Shown: one piece after another, positions 1 through 5,853 of the stretch
Numbering within the stretch: the stretch's first letter is position 1
How the letters are laid out: each line of letters begins with the position of its first letter
Source: Longimicrobiales bacterium
GTDB lineage: Bacteria > Gemmatimonadota > Gemmatimonadetes > Longimicrobiales > Gaopeijiaceae
Assembly: GCA_028280205.1 (NCBI GenBank)
Contig: JANQME010000176.1
Coordinates: forward strand, 1-6,102
Length of the DNA stretch: 6,102 bases
Direction: 5' to 3'
Program-made: the position numbers and the translations under genes
The notes under the pieces: model-generated
Told to the model about the DNA's origin: nothing
What the model saw: only the letters and a program-made list of their open reading frames with translations
Databases searched by the model: none

Positions 1-495
1 GAGCAGCGACCCGCCGAGCGCCACGACCACCAGCGCGACGGCGGCCGCGGAGTCCCGGTACATGACCGCGAGGCCGACGAACGCGCCGACCTCCGCGAAG
101 CGGTCGAGCGTGGAGTCGAGGAAGGCGCCCGTCTCGTTCGCCTTGCCCTGCGCCCGGGCAACGCGTCCGTCCAGGACGTCGGCCGCGCCGCCGAGGAGGA
201 CGAACCAGCCGCCCGGGTTCGCGGCGCCCGTGGCGAAGAAGTACCCGGCGACGCAGCCGAACGCGACGCCGAGGAGGTTGAACGTCGTGGGCGAGAGCCG
301 CAGGGCGAGCGAGACCGCCTCGACCGGGCGGACGAACCAGTAGAACCAGCTCCGCACGAAGCCCCCGAGCACGAAGCCGCCCCGATCGGCGATCTCGTGC
401 GGATCGGGCCGGGAGCGCACGACGACGGCGTAGACGGGCATCGTGAGGAGCGCCACGGCGAGCACGCCGAGCAGGAACGCCATGTCCGATCTCAC
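1..495 (-). CDS. CDP-alcohol phosphatidyltransferase, partial (C-terminus beyond the left edge)
   Basis: Integral membrane enzyme that moves a phosphatidyl group from a CDP-linked lipid to an alcohol, the committed step to a phospholipid head group. The 165 visible codons hold the full family signature D-x2-D-G-x2-A-R-x8-G-x3-D-x3-D: DVLDGRVAR at about residues 108-116, then GAFLDSTLD at 125-133. These aspartates bind the metal and the CDP moiety. A hydrophobic segment lies at about residues 5-27, and others flank the motif. The stop is not in the window, so length and head-group specificity cannot be judged; phosphatidylglycerophosphate- or phosphatidylinositol-phosphate-type products are both possible. 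The GTG at 495 overlaps the upstream stop by four bases (GTGA), pointing to translational coupling. An ATG at 483 is the alternative start. It is last of three overlapping lipid genes, after an acyltransferase and a putative CDP-diacylglycerol synthase. Family assignment is firm; the substrate is unknown. Confidence 0.9.
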   Translation of the reverse strand, partial: MRSDMAFLLGVLAVALLTMPVYAVVVRSRPDPHEIADRGGFVLGGFVRSWFYWFVRPVEAVSLALRLSPTTFNLLGVAFGCVAGYFFATGAANPGGWFVLLGGAADVLDGRVARAQGKANETGAFLDSTLDRFAEVGAFVGLAVMYRDSAAAVALVVVALGGSLL

Positions 496-1478
496 GAGCG
501 CAGCTCGCGGCGCGGACGGGTCACGAGCACGTGGATGGCGCGCGGCCAGAGGAAGAGGAGGGGCGCCTTGCGCTCCAGGGCGGTGAGCTCGATCGAGCGG
601 CCGGTGTGTCGCTCGACCTTGCGCACCACGTAGGGGAGCCAGTTGGCGAAGGTGACCATGTGCTTGAACCAGCGCGCCGTGCTGCGGAGCTTCGAGCGGC
701 GGAAGTGTCGGCGCCAGCGCCGCACGACGCGCGGCGGAGCCGGCTCGACCAGCCGGTACTCGCCAGCATCCGCGACCATCGTGCCCGCTGCAACCGCGGC
801 GTCCAGCGTGGGCTTCAGCACCCGGGCGAAGTGCTCGGCCTGCGCCTCGAAGACGGCCCCGGCCCGCCCCCGGGACTCGGGCCGAAACTCGCCCTGGTAG
901 CACACCTCGAGGAGGCGGCGGCCGAGCCCGGCGGCGTTCACGGGGCCCTCCAGGTACGGCGCCATCCAGTCGAGCACCCGGGCGTGTGCCCCGGCGATCC
1001 GGTCGCGCACCCACACCCGCTCCGAGTCGTCGGCGAACCAGAGCTCGCCGACGCGTTGCAGCATGCGGCCGAGCAGGAAGTGGTCGCGGGGGTGCGCGCC
1101 GAGCGCTCGCTCGAAGTCCGACGTGCTGACCACGAGGCACTTCGCGATCCCCCCACGGCCGTCGCCGGGTGCGTACGCGATGACGTTCGGCGGGAGGAGC
1201 CGCGCCAGGGTGCTCATGAGGCCCACCGGCCGGTGAAGCTCGTCGGCGTCGGAGAGGCCCCGGTAGAACGCGCGGTACTCGTCGACGAGGACCACGAAGT
1301 CGAGCGCGCTGTGCCGGTCGGGCCGGGTGCGGAGAAGACGAGAGCCGTAGAGCAGGATCGCCCGGACCGACGGGCCGGCGTCGGCGACGAGGCGCTCCGC
1401 GAGCTCCCGGGCCTCCGGCCACTCACTCGGCGCGGCGGCTCGTCCGTCCCCTCGCTCGGGGTCAGCCGCGCGGCTCAC
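492..1478 (-). CDS. Tam41-like nucleotidyltransferase, putative phosphatidate cytidylyltransferase (CDP-diacylglycerol synthase)
   Basis: A 328-residue protein with no clear transmembrane span. It has a nucleotidyltransferase-fold signature: LLYGSRL at 42-48 (G45, S46), then LDFVVLVDE at 59-67 (candidate metal aspartates D60 and D66). Further on are LPPNVIAY (95-102), IAKCLVVST (111-119) and FLLGRMLQRVGELWF (134-148). From memory these follow the order of conserved blocks in mitochondrial Tam41/Mmp37: a YGS-type motif, MxDFxxxVDD, a block ending in YxN, KYGVxS and YxxGRLxKPV. Tam41 makes CDP-diacylglycerol from CTP and phosphatidate as a peripheral membrane protein. The C-terminal third is rich in Arg and Lys with aromatic amphipathic stretches (about 250-320), which would suit membrane contact. 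The GTG start has GGAG seven bases upstream. It overlaps the plsC-like gene by 17 bp and the CDP-alcohol transferase by 4 bp, exactly between the enzymes making its substrate and using its product. Alternative: another lipid-linked nucleotidyltransferase. The fold is fairly sure; the activity is inferred. Confidence 0.72.
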   Translation of the reverse strand: MSRAADPERGDGRAAAPSEWPEARELAERLVADAGPSVRAILLYGSRLLRTRPDRHSALDFVVLVDEYRAFYRGLSDADELHRPVGLMSTLARLLPPNVIAYAPGDGRGGIAKCLVVSTSDFERALGAHPRDHFLLGRMLQRVGELWFADDSERVWVRDRIAGAHARVLDWMAPYLEGPVNAAGLGRRLLEVCYQGEFRPESRGRAGAVFEAQAEHFARVLKPTLDAAVAAGTMVADAGEYRLVEPAPPRVVRRWRRHFRRSKLRSTARWFKHMVTFANWLPYVVRKVERHTGRSIELTALERKAPLLFLWPRAIHVLVTRPRRELRS

Positions 1479-2286
1479 CCGAGGTCTCCGGAGTGGGCCC
1501 GGGCGTCGCGGGGGTCGGGAGCGTGCCCACCGCGCGGACCGCCTCCAGGCCGTCCGCCAGCCGCTCCTGCAGCTCCGCGACGAAGGCGCGAGGGTCGGCG
1601 TCGGGATCGTCCCACGCGGCCGCGCCCAGGTACTCGATGCTGCCGTCGATGTGCGCCATCCCCCGCACGAAGTCCTTCATCTTCGCCGTACGCCAGTAGC
1701 CGTCCGCCACGAGGAGGTGCACGGTCCACGCGCGGCGCGCGAGCAGCGCCTCGAGACCGCGCGCACGGAAGCGCCCGACGGATCCGTCACGGGTGCGCGT
1801 GCCTTCCGGGAAGATCGCGATGGGAACGTCGGACTCGACCGCGGCCTCGCTCAGCTCCCTCAGGCTCCGCCGCACCTCGTCGGCGGTCGCCCGGGGGTCG
1901 ACCGTCGGGTATTGATAGAGCCTTACCATATGCGAGATTAGCGGAATGAACCGGCCATAGCGCGCTCGGGTCACGATCCGCGGATATCCGCCACGAACGG
2001 ATGCGACGATGAGGAGGATGTCGAGCACCGACTGGTGGTTCATCACGATCAGGGTGCCGGGACCGGACGGGACGATCCGCTCCGGCATCGGAATCGAGGC
2101 GCCTCCGACGAACTCCAGACACCAGACCACCCAGCCCCGAACCCCGTCGATCCACCGCCCGAGCGTCGGAACCCTCCTGGACGGGCGAAGGCGGATCCAC
2201 CCCGCGACGACCGTCCGCTGCAGGAGGTCGAGCACGGGGAAGGAGAGCCCGATGAGCCCGAGGGCGGCATAACCTCGGATCTTCAC
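1462..2286 (-). CDS. PlsC-type 1-acyl-sn-glycerol-3-phosphate acyltransferase
   Basis: Acyltransferase of the PlsC/LPLAT superfamily, expected to acylate lysophosphatidate to phosphatidate at the inner membrane. With M1 at 2286 it has 274 residues. The catalytic HX4D motif is NHQSVLD (H84, D89) and the glycerophosphate-binding block is FPEGTRTRDG (159-168). An N-terminal hydrophobic region (about 5-30) and another near 50-65 would anchor it. The usual later VPV-type block is not clear; that region reads WTVHLLVADGYW. A Pro/Thr-rich tail follows residue 253. An in-frame GTG at 2337 would add 17 residues. I prefer the GTG at 2286 because GGAG lies nine bases upstream, and because the candidate promoter would put the transcript start only a few bases from 2337. 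It is the first gene of the leftward lipid operon. Family is secure. The exact acceptor is inferred from the neighbours. Confidence 0.88.
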   Translation of the reverse strand: MKIRGYAALGLIGLSFPVLDLLQRTVVAGWIRLRPSRRVPTLGRWIDGVRGWVVWCLEFVGGASIPMPERIVPSGPGTLIVMNHQSVLDILLIVASVRGGYPRIVTRARYGRFIPLISHMVRLYQYPTVDPRATADEVRRSLRELSEAAVESDVPIAIFPEGTRTRDGSVGRFRARGLEALLARRAWTVHLLVADGYWRTAKMKDFVRGMAHIDGSIEYLGAAAWDDPDADPRAFVAELQERLADGLEAVRAVGTLPTPATPGPTPETSGEPRG

Positions 2287-2295
2287 GACACGGCG

Positions 2296-2299
2296 CTCC
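2296..2299 (-). promoter_or_regulatory. Shine-Dalgarno site deciding the plsC-like start
   Basis: GGAG on the minus strand sits nine bases before the GTG at 2286. The in-frame GTG at 2337 has only a GGA three bases away, too close to act well. This favours the shorter acyltransferase. Confidence 0.5.
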
Positions 2300-2346
2300 G
2301 AAGCTCGGCGGAGAAGGCAGGACGGGCGAACCGGCACCCGTCCGGA

Positions 2347-2376
2347 AGGCTAACCGGACTCGTCAACCAGCATCAA
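2347..2376 (-). promoter_or_regulatory. Candidate promoter for the leftward phospholipid operon
   Basis: On the minus strand TTGATG (2376-2371) is followed after 18 bases by TAGCCT (2352-2347), a TTG...TAnnnT sigma-70-like pair. Transcription would start near 2340, giving a leader of about 54 bases to the GTG at 2286. The match to consensus is modest and rests on position as much as sequence. I found no comparable pair on the plus strand for the divergent gene at 2389. Confidence 0.3.
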
Positions 2377-2388
2377 GACAACCATCCG

Positions 2389-3060
2389 ATGAACGACTCC
2401 GAGAACACCTGCTACGGCTTCGATCTCTGCGTGGGCGGCTACTTCGAGATGCCGACCTCCGACGCGCGCAAACTGCTCCCTGCGCACCTGGAGCCGCTCG
2501 AAGTGCAGCACGAACGCAGCATCCTCGCGATCACCGCGTTCCACTTCAACGAGAGCATGGTCGGTGAGTACGACGAGATCGTGCTGGCGGTCGTGGTGCC
2601 CCCGATGGTCGAGTCGGGCAAGCCGCTGCCCAAGGCGGCCTTCTTCCCCTTCATGGTCGGGACGTCCACCGAGGCGTCGCGCGAGCACGCGATCGAGCGG
2701 TGGCGTCTGCCGCACTACATGAAGGACGTGGCGATCGACTTCGACCGTTCCGACGACGAGATCGAGGTACGCGTGAGCGACGACGGGGCGCCGGTCCTGG
2801 AGATGGTGGTCACCGACCACGAGCGATCCCGTGCGGGCAACAGTTACATGTGCTTCACCACGGATCCGGAGGATCGCTACAAGGTGAACATCCTCATGGA
2901 GGCGGACCACGCCGAGCACGAGGAGGAGACCGGCTCGCTCACCCTGCACGAGCATCCGATGAACGCCGGCCTCTCGATCCCCGACGTGAACACGTATCCG
3001 TTTCGCGAGGAGTGGTACGGGAAGGGCATGCAGACGTTCGACCGCATGGTGAACTTCTGA
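2389..3060 (+). CDS. Acetoacetate-decarboxylase-fold protein, possibly not a decarboxylase
   Basis: A 223-residue soluble protein with no signal peptide or membrane span. It resembles the acetoacetate decarboxylase (ADC) superfamily. An N-terminal strand and helix run GYFEMPTSDARKLLP (17-31), followed by PLEV. Then comes ITAFHFNESMVGEYDEI (48-64), matching the family's G-x-Y-x-E element (G59, Y61, E63). A central WRLPHYMKDVAIDF (105-118) sits where ADC carries its PKK active-site lysines. Here the residue after the proline is His109 and the nearest lysine is K112, so Schiff-base chemistry may be lost or moved. The ATG at 2389 is chosen because homology-like sequence begins right after it; upstream in-frame codons look non-coding. 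No good Shine-Dalgarno is visible before it. Its stop overlaps the preferred start of the lipid kinase downstream, implying coupling. Substrate unknown; family assignment moderate. Confidence 0.68.
   Translation: MNDSENTCYGFDLCVGGYFEMPTSDARKLLPAHLEPLEVQHERSILAITAFHFNESMVGEYDEIVLAVVVPPMVESGKPLPKAAFFPFMVGTSTEASREHAIERWRLPHYMKDVAIDFDRSDDEIEVRVSDDGAPVLEMVVTDHERSRAGNSYMCFTTDPEDRYKVNILMEADHAEHEEETGSLTLHEHPMNAGLSIPDVNTYPFREEWYGKGMQTFDRMVNF
3048..3052 (+). promoter_or_regulatory. Shine-Dalgarno-like GGTGA before a CTG start
   Basis: GGTGA, the 3' part of the extended AGGAGGTGA pairing sequence, lies four bases before the CTG at 3057. No ATG, GTG or TTG lies nearby in the kinase frame except a GTG at 3012, whose purine-rich sequence abuts it too closely. 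This supports initiation at CTG. Confidence 0.35.
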
Positions 3061-4001
3061 GCGCCTCGCGGCACTTCGTCATCTTCAATCCCGCGTCCGG
3101 CCGGGGCCGGGCGCACCGTCGAATCACGAGGTACCGGGCACTCCTGTCGGAGGCGCTCGCCGACGTCACCTTCCTCGAGACCACACGGCCCGGCGAGGAG
3201 CGGGACCTGGCCGAGCAGGCGATGGAGCAGGGAGCCGACGTCGTGGTCGCCGTGGGCGGCGACGGCACCGTGAGCAACGTGGCCGACCGGCTCGTCGCGG
3301 TGGGCTCGGACGACGTCGCGCTGGGCTACCTGCCCAACGGGACCGGCAACGACTTCGGGCGCAACCTGGGCTTCGATCCGAAGGGCGTGGACGAGGCGGT
3401 TCGTGCCCTCGTGACGGGGCACACCCGGCGCGTCGACGTGGGACGCGTGGAGACCGAAACCGTGTCGGAGCACCACCCCGACCGGTGGGAAACGCGTCAC
3501 TTCCTCAACGTGGTCGGCTTCGGCTTCGACATCGCGGTGATCGACGCCGCGGCACGTGCCCGGTTCCTGAAGGGTGAGCTCCTCTACAAGGTGACTGCGC
3601 TCCAGCAGCTCTTCCGCTTCCCCGGCATCCGGGCCGGGGTGACGTCGACGGACGGGCAGGAGCAGCGTGGACACCTGCTCATGCTCACCGTGTCGAACGG
3701 AGCGTTCTTCGGCGGCGGCTTCCCGATCGCGCCCGGGGCCACCGTCGACGACGGAAAGCTCCACGCCTGCCTGATCGGCGACGCCCGGCCCCTCGGACGA
3801 CTGAAGCTCTTCAACCGGGCGGAGCGGGGTGATCACGTGGCCGCCGAGGAGGTCGCGATCCTCGACGACGACGGGTTCCGGCTGACGTTCTCCGGACCCG
3901 TACGCTTCGAGGTGGACGGCGACGTGCGGCGCACCGCCGGACCGGAGCTGGAGGTGCGCACGCTCCCCGGCCGACTGCGGGTGGTGGCGCCCACCCCCTG
4001 A
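3057..4001 (+). CDS. Diacylglycerol kinase-family lipid kinase (DagK/YegS type)
   Basis: ATP-dependent lipid kinase of the DAGK catalytic superfamily, expected to phosphorylate diacylglycerol or a related lipid at the membrane face. With M1 at 3057 it has 314 residues, the usual length. Motifs in order are FNPASGRGRA (10-19), the nucleotide-binding VGGDGTVSN (66-74), LPNGTGNDFGRNLG (92-105), NVVGFGFD (151-158) and SNGAFFGGGFPIAP (213-226), followed by a VDDGKL element (230-235). The beta-rich C-terminal domain holds EVDGD (285-289). A hydrophilic stretch at about 131-148 (ETETVSEHHPDRWETR) looks like a family-variable loop. The preferred CTG start forms a CTGA overlap with the previous stop and leaves seven residues before the first core strand. 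The alternative GTG at 3012 adds 15 residues that translate another gene's frame. It could supply phosphatidate to the CDP-diacylglycerol route encoded on the other strand. Family secure; lipid substrate inferred. Confidence 0.9.
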   Translation: MSASRHFVIFNPASGRGRAHRRITRYRALLSEALADVTFLETTRPGEERDLAEQAMEQGADVVVAVGGDGTVSNVADRLVAVGSDDVALGYLPNGTGNDFGRNLGFDPKGVDEAVRALVTGHTRRVDVGRVETETVSEHHPDRWETRHFLNVVGFGFDIAVIDAAARARFLKGELLYKVTALQQLFRFPGIRAGVTSTDGQEQRGHLLMLTVSNGAFFGGGFPIAPGATVDDGKLHACLIGDARPLGRLKLFNRAERGDHVAAEEVAILDDDGFRLTFSGPVRFEVDGDVRRTAGPELEVRTLPGRLRVVAPTP

Positions 4002-4010
4002 AAAGAATCC

Positions 4011-4039
4011 TTGGACGCGCGGAGCGTGGCCCGTACTTT
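4011..4039 (+). promoter_or_regulatory. Candidate sigma-70-type promoter of the membrane protein-regulator-uppS operon
   Basis: TTGGAC (4011-4016), a 17-base spacer, then TACTTT (4034-4039). Spacing is ideal and the key TTG and TAnnnT positions are kept. The transcript would begin near 4046, giving a leader of about 37 bases before the ATG at 4083. The -10 box overlaps a perfect palindrome, so a bound repressor would block polymerase. Confidence 0.55.
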
Positions 4040-4051
4040 GCGTTGCAAAGT
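4035..4051. promoter_or_regulatory. Perfect palindrome over the -10 box, candidate operator
   Basis: ACTTTGC (4035-4041), GTT (4042-4044), GCAAAGT (4045-4051) form a 7-3-7 perfect inverted repeat covering the -10 element and predicted start site. Its size suits a dimeric winged-helix regulator, and one is encoded two genes into the same operon. Autoregulation by that protein is the simplest reading. A terminator is unlikely, as the stem is AT-rich and no T-run follows. Confidence 0.6.
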
Positions 4052-4082
4052 CATACCGTTCCGCGAGACCGCGATTCCCGCC

Positions 4083-4715
4083 ATGACCTCTCCCGTCCGG
4101 GAGCTGCATCCCCGCAAGGACCCGCCACCCGTCGCGCTGCACGACCGCGCGATGGACAACCTGCGCTACATCCGCGAGACGATGGAGCGCTCGGCCTCCT
4201 TCACGCACGTGTCCGGCGCCGGAGGCGTCGTCATGGGGCTCGTGGCAATCGCCGCTGCCGGGCTTGCGACCACCGCGTCCTCGGCGACCGAGTGGGTCAC
4301 GATCTGGCTCGTGGCCGCCGGGCTCGCGCTCGGCGTGTCCGTCCTCTTCATGGCCCGCAAGTCCCACGCCGACGGAGGCTCGCTGCTCACCGGACCGGGG
4401 CGGAAGTTCGCCTGGACGGTGACGCCGCCCCTCGCGGCGGGCGCGGTGCTGACGATCGCCCTCGTCCGCGCGGGTTCGATCGAGATGCTCCCGGGAATGT
4501 GGCTGCTGTTGTACGGCGCCGGCGTCGTGGCGGGCGGGTCCCATTCGGTGCGACCGATCCCGATCATGGGTGCGTCGTTCATGGTGGTCGGGGTCGCCGC
4601 CCTACTCTCCCCCACACCGTGGGACGCGACGTGGGCCAACGTGTGGATGGCGGTCGGCTTCGGGGCGCTGCACCTGATCTTCGGCGTGATCATCTGGAGG
4701 AGACACGGTGGCTAG
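4083..4715 (+). CDS. Six-span membrane protein of unknown function
   Basis: A 210-residue protein with a polar, Pro-rich N-terminus followed by about six hydrophobic segments: roughly residues 45-66, 70-91, 109-129, 136-151, 159-175 and 184-205. It ends in a basic tail (WRRHGG). Before the first span is LRYIRETMERSASFTHVSG (27-45), a short amphipathic helix that I associate from memory with uncharacterised bacterial membrane proteins encoded beside winged-helix regulators. No catalytic motif is visible. The ATG at 4083 fits the predicted transcript start, though its Shine-Dalgarno is weak. An ATG at 4152 (MDNLRYI) is a reasonable alternative start that keeps the conserved-looking part. Its last eight bases overlap the next gene, so the two are co-translated. 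It might sense or modify something at the membrane and influence the regulator, but that is only context. Confidence 0.75.
   Translation: MTSPVRELHPRKDPPPVALHDRAMDNLRYIRETMERSASFTHVSGAGGVVMGLVAIAAAGLATTASSATEWVTIWLVAAGLALGVSVLFMARKSHADGGSLLTGPGRKFAWTVTPPLAAGAVLTIALVRAGSIEMLPGMWLLLYGAGVVAGGSHSVRPIPIMGASFMVVGVAALLSPTPWDATWANVWMAVGFGALHLIFGVIIWRRHGG
4696..4701 (+). promoter_or_regulatory. Strong Shine-Dalgarno for the winged-helix regulator
   Basis: GGAGGA lies six bases before the GTG at 4708, inside the end of the membrane-protein gene. It fixes the regulator start and its eight-base overlap with that gene. Confidence 0.65.
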
Positions 4716-5103
4716 AAACTCGGCGCTGCGGCGCGACGACGCGCGCGGGCGGCCACTCGGCGCGGTCCAGGGACGACACCCCGAGACGGAGGCGCTCGAG
4801 CTCGACCGGCTCATTCACGAGCGGGTGCGCCTCGGGATCGTGAGCTCGCTGGCCGTGAACGGCTCGCTGCCCTTCACCGACCTGCGCGACCTGCTCGGCA
4901 TCACGGACGGTAACCTGAGCGCCCACGCGCGTAAGCTCGAGGAGGCCGGTTACGTGGTCTGCACGAAGTCGCGGGACGGGCGGGCGACGAAGACCGAGTA
5001 CGCCCTCACGGCGACCGGCCGCCGCGAGCTGGAAGCCTACCTGGCCCACATGGAGGCCATCATCGAAGCGACCCGCACCTCGGAAGGGGAGCCGAAGTCG
5101 TGA
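4708..5103 (+). CDS. Small winged-helix DNA-binding transcriptional regulator
   Basis: A 131-residue cytoplasmic regulator of the MarR/ArsR-like winged-helix class, closest in layout to the single-domain HTH_34 type. A polar N-terminus (1-28) precedes the first helix LDRLIHERVRLGIVSSL (32-48). Next comes the LPFTDLRDLLGI helix (54-65), and then the recognition helix within DGNLSAHARKLEEAG (67-81). The wing is YVVCTKSRDGRATKTEYALT (82-101), with basic residues suited to DNA contact. A C-terminal helix RRELEAYLAHMEAIIEATR (105-123) probably makes the dimer. I see no metal-binding cysteine cluster (one Cys at 85), so the effector is unknown. It overlaps the membrane-protein gene by eight bases, and its TGA overlaps the next start as GTGA. 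The palindrome at 4035-4051 is its likely operator. Fold confident; targets inferred. Confidence 0.85.
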   Translation: MARNSALRRDDARGRPLGAVQGRHPETEALELDRLIHERVRLGIVSSLAVNGSLPFTDLRDLLGITDGNLSAHARKLEEAGYVVCTKSRDGRATKTEYALTATGRRELEAYLAHMEAIIEATRTSEGEPKS

Positions 5104-5792
5104 CCCACGTGGCGATCATCATGGACGGCAACGGCCGCTGGGCCAACGCGCTCGGCCAGCCGCGCGAATTCGGTCACCGCCACGGCGCCGAGTCGGTGCG
5201 CCGGGTGGTGGAAGCGGCGCCCGACCACCGCATCGACACCCTCACGCTGTACGCGTTCTCCTCAGACAACTGGGGTCGGCCGGCCCCGGAGGTCTCGGTG
5301 CTCATGCGCCTGCTCCGCCGCTACCTGCGCTCGGAGTCGGCGGAGCTGCGGGAGAAGGGGGTGCGGCTGCGTGTGGTCGGGCGGCGGGACCGGCTGACTC
5401 CGGCGCTCGTGCGCGCGATCGAGCGGGCCGAAGCCCAGACCGAGGGCGGCCGGCGTCTCCTGCTCCGTCTCGCCGTCGACTACTCGTCGCGCGATCTCCT
5501 CGTGGAGGCGGTCCGGCGGGCCGCCGAGTCCAACCGCCTGGAGCGGCACGACATCGCCAACCTGCTCGGCCAGGCGATGAACGGGGGCGGGCCGGCGCCC
5601 GACGTCGATCTGCTCATCCGTACCGGAGGTGAGCAGCGGCTGAGCGACTTCCTGCTGTGGGAGTGTGCGTACGCCGAGCTCTACTTCACGGACGTCATGT
5701 GGCCGGACTTCGGCGGGGAGCACCTGGCCGAAGCACTCGCCGAGTACCGCGCGCGGGACCGCCGGTTCGGGAAGGTGGCCGCGGCTTCCTGA
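5100..5792 (+). CDS. Cis-prenyltransferase (isoprenyl/undecaprenyl diphosphate synthase family), divergent type
   Basis: Condenses isopentenyl diphosphate with an allylic diphosphate to give Z-polyprenyl diphosphate, the precursor of the wall-synthesis lipid carrier. It has 230 residues, close to but slightly below E. coli UppS. MDGNGRWA (8-15) carries the catalytic Asp9, and FGHRHGA (24-30) the conserved His26. LYAFSSDNWGRP lies at 50-61, DLLIRTGGEQRLSDFLLWE at 170-188, and AYAELYFTDVMWPDF at 190-204 with metal-ligand candidate E193. Three usually steady spots differ from E. coli: SENW is SDNW, RISNFLLWQ is RLSDFLLWE, and ANYGGR is VDYSSR. The enzyme should be active but may belong to a paralogous clade with another chain length. 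The GTG start overlaps the regulator stop (GTGA), with GGGGAG eight bases upstream. Family certain; uppS identity as the housekeeping copy is not. Confidence 0.92.
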   Translation: MTHVAIIMDGNGRWANALGQPREFGHRHGAESVRRVVEAAPDHRIDTLTLYAFSSDNWGRPAPEVSVLMRLLRRYLRSESAELREKGVRLRVVGRRDRLTPALVRAIERAEAQTEGGRRLLLRLAVDYSSRDLLVEAVRRAAESNRLERHDIANLLGQAMNGGGPAPDVDLLIRTGGEQRLSDFLLWECAYAELYFTDVMWPDFGGEHLAEALAEYRARDRRFGKVAAAS

Positions 5793-5853
5793 CCGGACGG
5801 GGAGCGGCGCTCCGGGCGACCAGCCGGAGATCGGAGCGGCGTTTCCAGCCGGA

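Noticed and set aside
531..1949. Long plus-strand open frame of 472 codons opposite the Tam41-like and acyltransferase genes
   Set aside because: It is rich in Arg, Pro and Gly with no motif, lies fully antisense to two well-supported genes, and is the usual shadow frame of high-GC coding DNA.
2035..2388. N-terminal extension of the ADC-like protein to a GTG at 2035
   Set aside because: The added 118 residues lie antisense to the acyltransferase, are Pro/Arg-rich, and the ADC-like sequence starts only at the ATG at 2389.
4011..4082. TTG at 4011 as the start of the membrane protein
   Set aside because: That TTG is the probable -35 element, and the extra 24 residues would be read across the -10 box and operator upstream of the predicted transcript start.
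2877..4544. Minus-strand open frame of 555 codons across the lipid kinase
   Set aside because: It is antisense to the kinase and membrane-protein genes, has biased low-complexity composition and no recognisable domain.
5800..5816. GGAGC-GGC-GCTCC hairpin after the prenyltransferase as a terminator
   Set aside because: The stem is only five pairs, the loop three bases, and no T-run follows on either strand.
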